Source of the DNA: Pseudoips prasinana
Taxonomy: Eukaryota; Arthropoda; Insecta; Lepidoptera; Nolidae
Assembly: GCA_951640165.1 (NCBI GenBank)
Contig: OX621252.1
Location: 5,426,501 to 5,490,500, forward strand
DNA: 64,000 bases
Reading direction: 5' to 3'
Under the pieces are notes generated by a model, which searched no databases, was not told where the DNA came from, and worked only from the letters and a program-made list of their open reading frames with translations. How positions within the stretch are numbered: the stretch's first letter is position 1; every line of letters starts with the position of its first letter. A program made the translations under genes and the position numbers. This document shows, piece after piece, positions 43,681 through 53,574 of the stretch.

Positions 43681-44408
43681 TCATTACACTCATCCTTTTA
43701 ATATACCTATCCTCTTTAGTCCATCCTAAGGTTGTCTGGAAGAGATCGCTAACTGCAATAAGACCACCGATTGTACATGTTTATATTGTAATTCCTTTCT
43801 CATGTATTATATACCAGCCTATGGTGTGCAACAAAGAGATTATCATCTTATAGAATAGAATAGAATAGAATATGCATTTATTTCTCTCATCACAAAAGTA
43901 GTTTACATTTTTTTCTTAAATAAGATGACATTTAGGATGGTACATTTAAGCAGTTATAAATGCAACCAGTTTTGTGAGAGACTGGTGCCTGAGTTAGGTT
44001 TGGGTAAACCTGTATTACAGGTCACCAGTGCCCCACTCCGCAGATTGAATTAAATATTGCTTTCTTTGCAATTATAATTGCTTGAAACTAGTAAATCTTA
44101 ATCTATAACAGTAGTGATATAAATAAATAACAGTAATAATAATATTAAAATTAGCTATTGTGTAAAAAAGTTTGTGTGTTTTTGAGTTTTGAATAGTCTG
44201 TAATGGGTATGTATGTAATGGGACTTAGGTTTAGAAAATAACAAACAATAGTGGTATTAAACAATAAAGTGTCAAAATAAAAATCGATGAAATGATGTTA
44301 GAGCCCTGTGGTAAAGATAATTAGATTACTTAGTTATATTTATACTAGAATTTGAGAGTTTATACTAGAATTTGAGAGTTAAATTAGGAAAGATTAAATT
44401 AAATTAAA

Positions 44409-47354
44409 TTAAATTACAGGACGAAGCAGGCTTTCGGTCTCATCATAATTAAGTGTTTTTAGCCAATTACTAATTTTTAATTTACAATCCCGCTTAGAAA
44501 GAGGATAGATGCCTAAAGTTTTGTTACACTTATTATATAAGTAAGGCCCCAGATAGTAGAAGAAGTTACTTGATAAGCTCGAGTGGGTAACGTTAGCGGG
44601 ACACACGTTACCCTTCCTCCGCTTTTCCAACAAGAGACAGGGGTTGTATGGTAAAACAGAATGTTGTTTCAGAACTGTGTGAAGTATGAAAGTCTTTCTT
44701 ACAGTGAGAACATTCCATTTTGCATAAAGGTCAACTGTTGGAAACCGGTAAGGGAGACCAGCCGCGACTTTAAGGATTGTTCGCTGTGCTCTTTCTAATT
44801 CTATGATATGACTTTTAGCTGCCCCGCCCCATGATGTTATACAGTAGTCGATTATAGACTGACATAGAGCAAAATACACTATTCTGATTGTCTTGTAATC
44901 GGCTGTAGATTTAAGCGTTTTGAACACATATATTAATTTTCTTAACCTAGTAACAAAGATTTCGATGTGGGGTTTAAAGCTTAGAGTCTGGTCTATGAGG
45001 ATACCAAGATACTTTATACTGTTCGTTCTAACCAGGCAAGGGCATGTACAAGAGAAGTTAGAGGGATCACAAGTGTGGGCTTTAATTGTATGTAGTGGGG
45101 ATGGAAGGTGGTTTGATCTGAATGCAAAAGTGATATATTTCGTTTTGTTAACATTTAATGTTAGGAGATTGGTTCTAAGCCATGCATATACCATATCAAA
45201 CCCTTCCTGAGCGCTAAGATAAACATCTTCCCAAGTATTACCACTGAAGACCAGCGCAGTATCATCGGCAAAGGTAAGTGTTTTTCCGTTATTTAGGTTC
45301 AGATTACATAGTCCATTTATATATATTAAAAACAGAGTAGGACCGAGTATACTTCCTTGCGGAACCCCGAATTCTACTCTCTGTTCATCACTAACGTGAT
45401 GTTCTATCTTTACGCGTTGTTTTCTATTTGATAGATAATTTTTTAGTAAATTAAGTGGAACACCGCGAACCCCTATCCGCTCCAGTTTCGACAGTAGGAG
45501 CGGAATAGAGACCGTGTCGAAAGCCTTGGCCAAATCAAGGAAAATAACAAGATTCTTCTTACCTTTATCAATATTAGAAATAACTGAATTTGTTAAATTA
45601 TCAACTGCATCACTGGTAGACTTACCTGTGCGAAAGCCATACTGAGCAGGTGAAAGAATGTTGTTAGACTCAAGGTAATTAACTAGGTGTTTGTTTATAA
45701 TACGTTCAGTTACTTTTGATAAGGTTGGTAATATTGAGATTGGCCTGAAGTTGTCGACACTGCCCCTATCCCCCCCTTTGTGAACCGGTCTAATGAGTGC
45801 CATCTTAAAGGCTTCTGGAAACAAACCCGTCGACAGAGTAAGGTTGCATATGTGAGTTAAAGGTTTAGTGAGGAAAGAGATATATCTTTTTACTATTTTT
45901 CCAGAAATCATATCAAGACCCGCTGTGTTATTGTCTTTTAGATCCATAATGAGCTGAGCCACTTCCGCATCATTGGTAGGGAGTAGAACAAGAGACTTGC
46001 AAGGTGCCACAATAGCAGAGTCATTTCCTAGATTGTGGAAGTGGGGACCGTTTGAATTAGCTAGTCTTTCAGCAAGTTTTATACCTAAGCTTGAGAAGTA
46101 GTTATTGACTAGATCTACACTTTGTTTAGGGTCTGTGGGTGATATAAGGTTTGAAGAGTGATCCTCACATATCTTCCTATTGTTGATGGTATTGATAACA
46201 CTCCAGAGCTGCTTGTTATTATTAGAAGCTTTCTGAATCTCTTTTCTTTCGTAATCCTGTTTAGCTTTTTTTAAGAGTGAGTTACAGAAATTTCTGTATC
46301 TTTTATAGGTTGTTAATAGTATGAGATTATCTCTGTCTTTTTTTGTTTTTTTATAGAGATTATCTCTGTTCCTCATGCATCTAAGGAGACCTTTAGTTAT
46401 CCAGGGTTTGCTTGTTCTTTGTCTTTTTGGTATTTTAATTAAAGTTTCAGAATTAGTTATAGCAGATTTAAGCATGGACACGAGCGCTTCAGTTGCAGTA
46501 TTGACGTTGTTGTAGTCTAATATTCGCATGAAGTTACTGTTTAGAATTTGAACATCTAGTAAATGATAATTAATTTTAATTTTAAGAGTTTGTTTGTATT
46601 CTATTTTTGTGTTTTGGTTAATGCTTAAAGCTACACATTCATGGTCGGTTATGGTGGAGGGAATCACGAAGCATGTGCAGTTATTTTTAGTTTTTAAAAT
46701 CATGTGATCAAGACTGGTTAGTCCATGTGTTGGTAGGTTGTGAGCTGGAAGTAGGCAATGACTGGCTAGTAAATTTAGATACTCATATGCCCGTTTATCA
46801 GACGTATTTCTGACAATATCTATGTTTATATCACCACCAAGTATTATGTTTTTAAATGCACTTAATTTTTTTAACAGAGAATCAATTGAGTGTAAGAAAT
46901 CTATTGTACTGTGTTGACTTGGAGGTCTATAAATTCCTATTATGCACGTTTCTGTGTTTAATTTTAATAAGAGGCAATTAGCATCATTAATACAGGGTTC
47001 TTCGAACGTAGTTTTAAGTATTTTTCTATAATATATCACCACTCCTTCATTTTGAGATCGGTGTAATGTTGTTGTTATATAATTATATCCATCGAGTTGA
47101 GGTATATGTTTTGATTTGTGTAACCAGCATTCAGTAAGTACCATTATATCCCAATCAATATGAGATCTTTGTATAAGCGTAATAAAACTATCAAAATTTC
47201 GTGATATACTTCTAATGTTCTGGGTGATAACGTTTAATGTATATTTTTTTGCGATAATATGGTTTTTGACATCTTCAATGCTGCACGAGACAGATTTTGC
47301 TACCGTGAGGTTATCCAAACCTTGTGTAATAACATCTATATTATTTATAGCCAT
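44409..47354 (-). CDS. LINE ORF2: APE endonuclease and reverse transcriptase
   Basis: 981 codons, unbroken. An N-terminal apurinic-like endonuclease nicks target DNA: ITQNIRSI, LTECWL, YRPPSQ, GGDINID, LDHMIL and TDHE hold the expected N, E, D-N, D and D-H catalytic residues. Reverse transcriptase follows: FRTGKST, FLDLAKAFDTV (motif A), GVPQGSILGP (motif B) and FADD (motif C; YADD is commoner). The C-terminal part resembles Jockey/CR1-group LINEs (LGILIDQTLSFKPHI, IIDYCITSWGGA, ELERAQRTILKVA). There is no RNase H. All motifs are intact, so the copy or its source was recently active. Confidence 0.95.
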   Translation of the reverse strand: MAINNIDVITQGLDNLTVAKSVSCSIEDVKNHIIAKKYTLNVITQNIRSISRNFDSFITLIQRSHIDWDIMVLTECWLHKSKHIPQLDGYNYITTTLHRSQNEGVVIYYRKILKTTFEEPCINDANCLLLKLNTETCIIGIYRPPSQHSTIDFLHSIDSLLKKLSAFKNIILGGDINIDIVRNTSDKRAYEYLNLLASHCLLPAHNLPTHGLTSLDHMILKTKNNCTCFVIPSTITDHECVALSINQNTKIEYKQTLKIKINYHLLDVQILNSNFMRILDYNNVNTATEALVSMLKSAITNSETLIKIPKRQRTSKPWITKGLLRCMRNRDNLYKKTKKDRDNLILLTTYKRYRNFCNSLLKKAKQDYERKEIQKASNNNKQLWSVINTINNRKICEDHSSNLISPTDPKQSVDLVNNYFSSLGIKLAERLANSNGPHFHNLGNDSAIVAPCKSLVLLPTNDAEVAQLIMDLKDNNTAGLDMISGKIVKRYISFLTKPLTHICNLTLSTGLFPEAFKMALIRPVHKGGDRGSVDNFRPISILPTLSKVTERIINKHLVNYLESNNILSPAQYGFRTGKSTSDAVDNLTNSVISNIDKGKKNLVIFLDLAKAFDTVSIPLLLSKLERIGVRGVPLNLLKNYLSNRKQRVKIEHHVSDEQRVEFGVPQGSILGPTLFLIYINGLCNLNLNNGKTLTFADDTALVFSGNTWEDVYLSAQEGFDMVYAWLRTNLLTLNVNKTKYITFAFRSNHLPSPLHTIKAHTCDPSNFSCTCPCLVRTNSIKYLGILIDQTLSFKPHIEIFVTRLRKLIYVFKTLKSTADYKTIRIVYFALCQSIIDYCITSWGGAAKSHIIELERAQRTILKVAAGLPYRFPTVDLYAKWNVLTVRKTFILHTVLKQHSVLPYNPCLLLEKRRKGNVCPANVTHSSLSSNFFYYLGPYLYNKCNKTLGIYPLSKRDCKLKISNWLKTLNYDETESLLRPVI

Positions 47355-47631
47355 AGCTTATAACAGTAGGGTGGGATATTAAATTTAAATTAAGGTTTGA
47401 ATAACGGTAGGTAACTGCAGATATATGATATGTAAACCACATGAGTAGTTTCATTTCCTTGTAAAAGGCAATGAAATACTGTTTATTATTTATTCCTAGT
47501 GTCCCAACTTGTGTATATGTGTATTTATTGTGTATAGGTGAGTATGTATTATGAATTGTTTTAGTAAAAAATAGTATCACAGAGGTAAAAAATCCGTTCG
47601 CTGTGTAAGGAGCGTCGGTAATATAAAACAT
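47341..47631 (-). other. 96-codon frame between ORF1 and ORF2
   Basis: Open frame (MFYITDAPY...) in the spacer, overlapping the start of ORF2 by 14 nt in another frame. It is AT-rich with no recognised domain. The overlap could allow stop-restart translation of ORF2, but it may be chance. Confidence 0.25.
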
Positions 47632-47709
47632 GCACTTATAAGATAAATAAAATAAATGATTAGGTAAGAAAATTAAAAAAATTTGAAGTATGCTATGAAC
47701 TAAAACTAG

Positions 47710-48420
47710 TCACTTTTTCAAGTTAGTAAGTTCCTCGATATTAGTGATAAGGATTGGATTTTGACCGTCTTCTTTCCTCACAAATAGTTTGCCATTGAAA
47801 GTCCAGGCTGCGACCAGTTCTTTTTGTTTTACGAATTCTCGAGCGAGATAAAAGAGGTGGCTTGTTTTTTTGGTGAGACTCTCAGATATGTATATAATTT
47901 GGGGCTGTCCAGCTAACATAATCTGCGAGGTATTGAGTGGTTTCTCCTTCTTTGCCCGCATAGTTTTGTTATATTTTTTGAAGCCGGAAATGAAGTTCTG
48001 TTTTAATGTTGCGCTGGTAAAATCGACTACGATGGTATCAGATTTATTTCGGTAGATGCTATTAAAATTGATGGCTTGGGTAGGGGTCGAGAGGCCTACA
48101 GTATTGCTTATATTATTCATTATTTTAATTAGCATATGTTTGTCCTCATTAGGTTGTTTATAAATGTTACGCACCTCTAATGATGAGCTACAAGCACGCC
48201 TTTCCAAGTAGTCAACTTGATTTTCCAGAGTTAAAATGCGTTGTTTATAATCACTATTTTCACTTTCCAGGCCACTTATTTTCGTAAGCAGTTCATTGTA
48301 TCGTGTATTCATGTTGTCTACTGTTTTTTTTAACTCTTCATTTTGTGATGAGATGCTTTGGATTCCTGTATATATCGTTTCATATTTCTTGTTCTGTTGA
48401 TCCATGAAAAGGGCTAACAT
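47710..48420 (-). CDS. LINE ORF1: coiled-coil, FP-like RNA-binding protein
   Basis: 236 codons. Residues about 8-75 form a heptad-rich coiled coil (QNEELKKTVDNMN, ISGLESENSDYKQRI, LENQVDYLERRA). Then comes the segment that in insect LINE ORF1 proteins resembles the baculovirus FP protein (SSSLEVRNIYKQPNED, VVDFTSATLKQNFI, LAGQPQIIYISESLTKK). Such proteins coat LINE RNA and assist target-primed reverse transcription. An N-terminal PHD or zinc finger, common in relatives, is absent; the frame is closed by a stop about 27 nt upstream of the ATG, consistent with 5' truncation. Confidence 0.85.
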   Translation of the reverse strand: MLALFMDQQNKKYETIYTGIQSISSQNEELKKTVDNMNTRYNELLTKISGLESENSDYKQRILTLENQVDYLERRACSSSLEVRNIYKQPNEDKHMLIKIMNNISNTVGLSTPTQAINFNSIYRNKSDTIVVDFTSATLKQNFISGFKKYNKTMRAKKEKPLNTSQIMLAGQPQIIYISESLTKKTSHLFYLAREFVKQKELVAAWTFNGKLFVRKEDGQNPILITNIEELTNLKK

Positions 48421-48424
48421 TTCC

Positions 48425-48742
48425 TTAATTTGATTCGACTTTGATTATGATTTGATTATATGATTTGATTTGATTATCTTATCTTATTATAGTTTTTTAT
48501 CTTCTGTTTCATTGAAACTCTTTTTTAATCAAATTTGTAATACTTCATGATTATTATTATTTACTAGTATAATAGTAATTATGTGAATTCATTCTTTTGT
48601 TTTTTTTGTTCACTTCAAGAAGGTTGAACATTACTGTTCTGTCCTTATGAGTAATGTTCTTGCAGTTATTTAAGTGTGTTGTCCAGTTTAGAGAACCGTT
48701 GATAAAAGAGAGCACTGTTATTGGACTTTCTCTGGTTTCTAG
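48425..48742. other. AT-rich flank, TGATT repeats
   Basis: ATGATTTGATTATATGATTT-like repetition at 48430-48480, then unassigned DNA. Confidence 0.6.
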
Positions 48743-48925
48743 TCCCTCATCATTATCATCAATATGTCAGCCAAATGATGTCCACAGTTGGACGGAGGCC
48801 TCCCCAAAAAATTTGAACAATGAATTGTGTTCGTCATTAAGAAGTATATGCCATAAATGGGTTGGCGACTGCTGTATGATGGTCATAGTACACAGAGACG
48901 CTGCTGCCTGTTCTCTGGAATATAT
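48743..48925 (-). pseudogene. RTE-related LINE 3' end fragment
   Basis: CATCATTATCATC reversed tail, GTCAGCC..ATGATGTCCACAG, and 'gctgctgcctgttctctgga', which matches 9.98 kb. Confidence 0.6.
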
Positions 48926-49029
48926 AATATAAAAAGAAAAGTGAACTGCATAATATAAATACTAGGAATAAAAACAAACAAGCCATGCCAGGCTTTAGAG
49001 TAAGCAAAACTAATAAATAATTTTTAGGA

Positions 49030-50040
49030 AATTGTATTTGGTTTTATAACAAGCTTCCTACTCAAATTACTGATCTGCCTGACACAAGTTTTAAAACATA
49101 TATTAAACGTGTACTCATGGCTAGGGGTTATTACACCACTAAAGAGTACATCGATGACAAAGACGTCTGGCTCTCACTACCTACCTGCACATTGCTCGCT
49201 GGAGATCTTCTTCTTCTTAGCGTGTCGATGACAATCTAAATTAAGTCAGCCCAGAATGCAGCTACGCGTTGAGCGTTGTCAGTAGCGTCCATTAGATTTT
49301 GTAACGTGCAGGCATTAGGGCACGCAGGACATTTTAACAAGTGTGCCATAGTTTCCGGAACAGAACCACACTTGCACTCTAGGTTGGAAATGTTTAAAAA
49401 TCCCCACTTAAGCAGGTTTTCCTTGCTTCGACCAACTTGGGTCCGGAGTCTATTCAGGGACTTCCAGGATGGCCACGGCAACTTGTGTCCGGGCGGAAGG
49501 TTTTCAGCTGGAGGGACGAATGGGATGGGTAGGCAAGCACTGTCTCGCCACAGTTTGAGCCGTGTCTTGGACCGTTCACCAGAAAGTGGAAGCACACACT
49601 TCAAGAAACTTTTCGACTTTTAAGCCTTTGTGCCACAAGCTTACTGTTGTGCATAAGGAGATCTTGTAGCCATATAGACATGACTGATCTGCTGAGTTAC
49701 GTGAACTATCTGTAATATGATTGCTATCATACACTTAATTTAAAATTATTGACTCAGTCTAAAAATGAATAATGTTATTAGTAGATAATTAACTAGATAA
49801 TTAAACTTAAACATATAATCTCTTGACAATAACTTGATACGAGCTAGCTAAATATCATTGTTATTATAGAATAAATTTTATAAATGTTTTCATACAATCA
49901 ATACAATGTGTACCTATATATCTATGTTACTAGAAATAATAATGTATGCAACTATATTACTACAAACATGTTCTGACTATTTACAAGCGCTTTTTTAAAG
50001 TCTACGTGAATAAAAACCTTTTTTTATTTTATTTTATTCC
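49030..50040 (+). mobile_element. LINE-X copy with ORF2 C-terminus, split by a LINE
   Basis: Starts with the end of a LINE reading frame (TYIKRVLMARGYYTTKEYIDD, then WLSLPTCTLLAGD). It is broken after GGAGATCTT at 49209 and resumes at 49657 with the 3' region, to the T-rich end near 50040. This copy ties the widespread LINE-X 3' region to a coding LINE. Confidence 0.85.
49210..49656 (-). mobile_element. 5'-truncated LINE insertion (LINE-Y) with 9-bp target duplication
   Basis: 447 bp between two GGAGATCTT copies (49201-49209 and 49657-49665). On the minus strand it ends in (AAG)n. It carries a 122-codon frame (49604-49236) for a LINE ORF2 C-terminus: SLNRLRTQVGRSKENLLKWG followed by CKCG...H...CPAC, a zinc-knuckle-like end. 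The frame is open throughout, so the insertion is fairly young. Confidence 0.9.
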
Positions 50041-50350
50041 CTCAAGACTATTTCTAAGCCCTCCACGGGATGATATGGGTTTGCGATATTCTTCTTGACT
50101 GTCAGCTACACAACCATTATAGTCCCTACTCGGAACTATGATGAACTAGTACCTACGTTCGAATAAAAATAAATGTTTATTCATGAAATTGCTTAGATAA
50201 CAGAATTACAAACAAACACAATACAAAACGAAACTAAAAGAATCCGTGCAAGCTCGTAATGGCTCTATCTCAGCATTTGCCACAACATTTCACTGTTTAT
50301 GTAGCGCTGTTAATTCTGATGGTGCCAGGTGATTCTCACGAACCATTCTT
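50041..50350. other. no gene seen
   Basis: Nothing recognised. Confidence 0.5.
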
Positions 50351-50657
50351 ATGTATATATATAAAAATCAATGCCACTTTTCGTTGTAATATAACTCGTA
50401 ATATAACTTCGTTGTATGTAACTCAACAACGCCTTTACCGATTTGGCTAATTTTGGTCTTGAATAATTCGTGGAAGTCCAGGGAAGGTTTGTACGTAGAG
50501 GAAATTTAAAAAAAGTCAAATAGTGTAAAACCAACATCTTATAGCAATTTAAAATATTTTTTTGTTTAAATAAATTTAAACAATAAAATTAAAACTTAGT
50601 AATATTTTTTTTTATTTCTATGCCTTATACGTAGCGAAGCACGTACCGGGCCGCTAG
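50351..50657 (+). mobile_element. Helitron-like element, second family
   Basis: Starts near TATATATATAAAAATCAATG and ends CGTACCGGGCCGCTAG directly before T. The 3' CTAG plus T fits Helitron ends. The left border is uncertain. Confidence 0.6.
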
Positions 50658-50789
50658 TATATACATATTTTATATATACACGTCACGAATAATTGAGGTG
50701 TCTTACAAAATAACCGTGATGGATTGGAAAAAAAACTTTAAGAGAGGTAGGGCATAGCGTTCATTCGCTCAAAGAGCAACCCGACTGAG

Positions 50790-51045
50790 GAAGTACCTCC
50801 ACCTTACAGAAGACATTCCTTAATAATAACATTAATAAAGTTAATGGTGTGTTTCCGAGTGTGAGTAAGGTCGCCAGAGCTCATTGGGGTGGGGGGAAGG
50901 GCCAGCAACACTTGTTTACTGTCTCTTAAAGGCCAGCAACGCACCCGCGACTCCTTTAGTGTCGCGAGTGTCCATGGGCGGCGGTGATCACTTACCATCA
51001 GATGACTCACATTCTCGTTTGTCGCCCTCTCATGTAAAAAAAACT
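50790..51045 (+). mobile_element. LINE 3' end fragment
   Basis: Contains GGGCGGCGGTGATCACTTACC, the CATCAGATGACTCAC segment and a poly-A-like end. The same end appears reversed at 55.1 kb with a coding part attached. Confidence 0.65.
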
Positions 51046-51195
51046 ATACCTCTTTAGTTGCTTGCACAAAGACGCAAATTCAGTTAGTTTTCGTGTTTTG
51101 GTGCTTTTATGCAAAATTTAAGTATGTATTACGGTTTGTGTATCCAGTTATGCATTCATAATTTGCGTTCATACAAGTATATTTATCATCACGTG

Positions 51196-51400
51196 TCAGA
51201 ATTGTTCAAGGCACCTAGTTAGCCTCCGCTTAGGCTTAACGACTGTTGTCTATAACCGAGACCGACAGCTTAAAGTGCCCTCCGAAGAAATTAAACCACT
51301 TTGACGGTAACCCATCTATAAATAGACTGCGTGCCTACGTGCTTTACCTTGCTGATTATTTACGGACCGGTGAGCGCGACTATGAGCGCCTATTAGTATA
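51196..51400 (-). mobile_element. 5S-rRNA-derived SINE, copy 1
   Basis: On the minus strand the head (about 51383-51304) resembles 5S rRNA: CACCGGTCCGTAA, a degraded AAGTTAAGCA region and TATAGATGGGTTACC. The body then matches 56483-56640 (GCACTTTAAGCTGTCGGTC and the GACAACAGTCGTTAAGCC segment). Confidence 0.75.
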
Positions 51401-51422
51401 TGAGGTTGTGACGGATTTTGTA

Positions 51423-51533
51423 CAGACGCCAGCACATCGAGTTACCCCAATCTGTCAAATTTCCCCAATTGTAAGTGAACCCTATGCTTATGCGATAAAG
51501 TAGAAAATCTATAAAATAAATTTGACAGGTCTG
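51423..51533. mobile_element. TA-flanked MITE, second copy
   Basis: Left TIR CAGACGCCAGCACATCGAGT as at 16329. The right TIR is shortened by an internal deletion (AAATTTGACAGGTCTG, then TA). TA flanks both ends. Confidence 0.75.
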
Positions 51534-51949
51534 TACGTCACCACGAACAAACAATATAACTTATCCGCATCTCACTATGAATTATCTATTAGTTATAGAC
51601 TCGCTTGAAATGAACTTTCCTTGGAAACGAATGAACTTAATCAATACCCCTTACTGGACATTCTTTTAAAATATTTAACTGTACATTTTGTTAGGTGTTA
51701 TATAAAAATATTTCCGTCGATAACTCGTTGCAATCAAGTTAATTGGACTTGAAACTTCAATAAAATGCTTGAGAACACGAAACACTCCACGAAGTAATTA
51801 TTGGGTGAGCACTTAAGGACACTATAGTTCTTAACTGACCAACCACTCTCGTGTTAGGCGGTCAACTTGAGTTATTAAAGTCGGTTTATACAATACAATA
51901 CTCTTTATTGTACACCAAATAAATTAAAACAAATAGGACAAGCTTAGAT
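51534..51949. other. no gene seen
   Basis: Nothing recognised. Confidence 0.5.
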
Positions 51950-52330
51950 CACAGGCGTCAGGTTGCAAGCTTATCGGTTTTCTATAAGCTATTTCATGGA
52001 GAATGCGCTCAAGACCTCCATGAACTTATCCATCCCTCCCCCTTTTTTCATCGGACTACTAGGCGTCTGGAGGGTTATCACCGCTTTGTTGTTGACATCC
52101 CATTCTGCCGTACGAAGCCCTTTCCTTCCTCCTTTATCATACGCACGGCTAAGCAGTGGAACACCCTCCCGAACGACGTGTTTCAAGACTCATTCATCAT
52201 GGGTTTATTCAAGACTAGAATGAACAGGCATCTTATGGGTACGCGCGGTCCATCTTCGACCACATCTTCACTTACCATGAGGTGAGATCGTGGTCAAGCG
52301 CAAACCCATTCAGCATAAAAAAAAAACAAA
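51950..52330 (+). pseudogene. LINE ORF2 C-terminal fragment and poly-A end
   Basis: In one plus frame: RRHHRFVVDIPFC, then FLPSFIIRTAKQWNTLPNDV, then FQDSFIMGLFKTRMNRHLMG. This is the usual C-terminus of a Jockey-like LINE. It is followed by CACTTACCATGAGGTGAGAT and an A run at 52318-52327. The upstream part is frameshifted. Confidence 0.8.
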
Positions 52331-52459
52331 TATAGTAGCATAATAATCTAACAAGGGCGGTCTTATCGCTAGCTGCGATTTCTTACAGATAACCTCAGGT
52401 TGGTTGTATGAAATGAAAAAGGGTAATAGGAGTAACAAATTTTATAGGAATTATTTTAA

Positions 52460-53215
52460 TTTTATTAGTAGGTATTAGTTAGAACAAAAATGAACAACAT
52501 AATCATTAGGTAGTTTTTTAATGTGAAGAAATGAAACTCTGTTTCTACGTAGCTTTACTGGGAACACCCAAATACTCCGAAATATTTTATTCCGAATTTC
52601 GATGTTCCGATTTTCAAAAGTCCGAACTTCATAATACCTAAGAATTGTAATGTCTATTATAAAAATCACGAAATTTATTTTACCGAAAGCCATAAATGCG
52701 ATTTGTTAGTCTTCCGATTTTCATACGTTTGAAGAGTCAAAATTCTCGTCAATCAAAAGCTCCCGAAAAACAAGCCGTGACAGAAACAAGGCTTGCTGCA
52801 TGTTGCATGCCTGCTTGCTTGCTGCATGCCTGCTTGCATGTTACATGCCTGCTTGCATGTTACATGCCTGCTTGCATGTTGCATGCAGCCGCCGAGTGCC
52901 AGCCAGATCCCCTTTATTGTTAGAGAATCATTTGGGTTAGGTTAAGTTAGAATTGTGACCAGGGAAACAAAATATTTGGATTCCTATTGTTAATGTTTCG
53001 AATTATAATTAAGTCGGACTTTTTGTAATTCGATCTACAGATGATATATATAAACGTTAGGAATATTGAAATTTAGGAATTATAAAACTAGAAGTAATGA
53101 TAAATCGGAGTTGTAATATTCGGAATTCTGAAACAATCGGATTTATTAAAATCGGTATTCTGAAAATCGTATTTGTGACTGTCGGAATAAAGTTTTTCGT
53201 ATTAATGTAGTGTAC
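52460..53215. repeat. TCCGA/TCGGA-rich repeat of unknown family
   Basis: Left part (52560-52690) has many TTCCGA/TCCGAA motifs. The right part (52985-53195) has many TCGGA/TTCGGA motifs in the opposite sense, as in a long, very degenerate inverted repeat around a central GC-richer block. No coding signal. Confidence 0.45.
52797..52890 (+). repeat. 20-bp minisatellite
   Basis: GCATGCCTGCTTGCATGTTA-type units, about four copies with variants. It gives a cysteine-rich open frame that I regard as accidental. Confidence 0.85.
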
Positions 53216-53291
53216 CCAGCTCTACTATAATATAAAAATAAACAATTAATGATTGCTGATAATTTATGGAATAATGGACGCGATTTTACAG

Positions 53292-53486
53292 CTCTTGATA
53301 CAAACGCCATATTATACCCGACAAACCTACGATCCTACGATTCGAGTGGGTCTCTTTACTGTGCTTCCTGCAACTGGACTAAGTTTGACTTTGCTAGTCA
53401 TGCTCGCGCCCATGCAAGGGCGCAGGCCAACACAAGCTAAGGGTGTCGCCGTAGACGGATACGTCTGGGAGGACAATATTCATCAG
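53292..53486 (+). CDS. candidate host exon, hydrophobic segment
   Basis: 65 codons between an acceptor-like GATTTTACAG and a donor-like GTTAGG, phase 0 at both ends. The translation has a hydrophobic, probably membrane-spanning stretch (VGLFTVLPATGLSLTLLVML) followed by a polar segment (GVAVDGYVWEDNIHQ). Codon choice is more balanced than in the surrounding AT-rich DNA. I do not recognise the family and see no neighbouring exon. A chance open frame or an unrecognised repeat piece is quite possible. Confidence 0.35.
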
Positions 53487-53525
53487 GTTAGGCAATAACA
53501 TAAATAGTAAAATTTTTGCTGACAT

Positions 53526-53568
53526 CTAAACCTAAAATACCTCCTTGTAGGAGGTATTTTAGGTTTAG
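53526..53568. repeat. perfect 19-bp hairpin, 5-nt loop
   Basis: CTAAACCTAAAATACCTCC, loop TTGTA, then the exact complement. It lies just before the LINE-X end at 53575. Confidence 0.93.
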
Positions 53569-53574
53569 AGCAAT

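Larger units (their letters stand above)
43853..48424 (-). mobile_element. LINE (Jockey/CR1 group) with two ORFs
   Basis: Minus-strand non-LTR retrotransposon. It has ORF1 (48420-47710), a 355-nt spacer, ORF2 (47354-44409) and a 3' untranslated region down to about 43875. It ends in (TATTC)n, seen as TAGAATAGAATAGAATAGAA on the plus strand. Immediately after the ORF2 stop is a (TTTAA)n run, and a 20-bp tandem duplication lies at 44338-44378. A stop interrupts the frame upstream of ORF1, so the 5' end is probably truncated near 48424-48460. A target duplication is not clear: GATTATCATCTTATA on the left resembles GATTATCTTATCTTATTA on the right only imperfectly. Confidence 0.85.

Noticed and set aside
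43841..48492. Target duplication for the minus-strand LINE
   Set aside because: GATTATCATCTTATA and GATTATCTTATCTTATTA are similar but not identical, and the right copy lies in TGATT-repeat sequence, so similarity by chance is likely.
52696..52923. Cysteine-rich small protein frame
   Set aside because: Its cysteines come from the 20-bp minisatellite; there is no signal peptide and no gene context.
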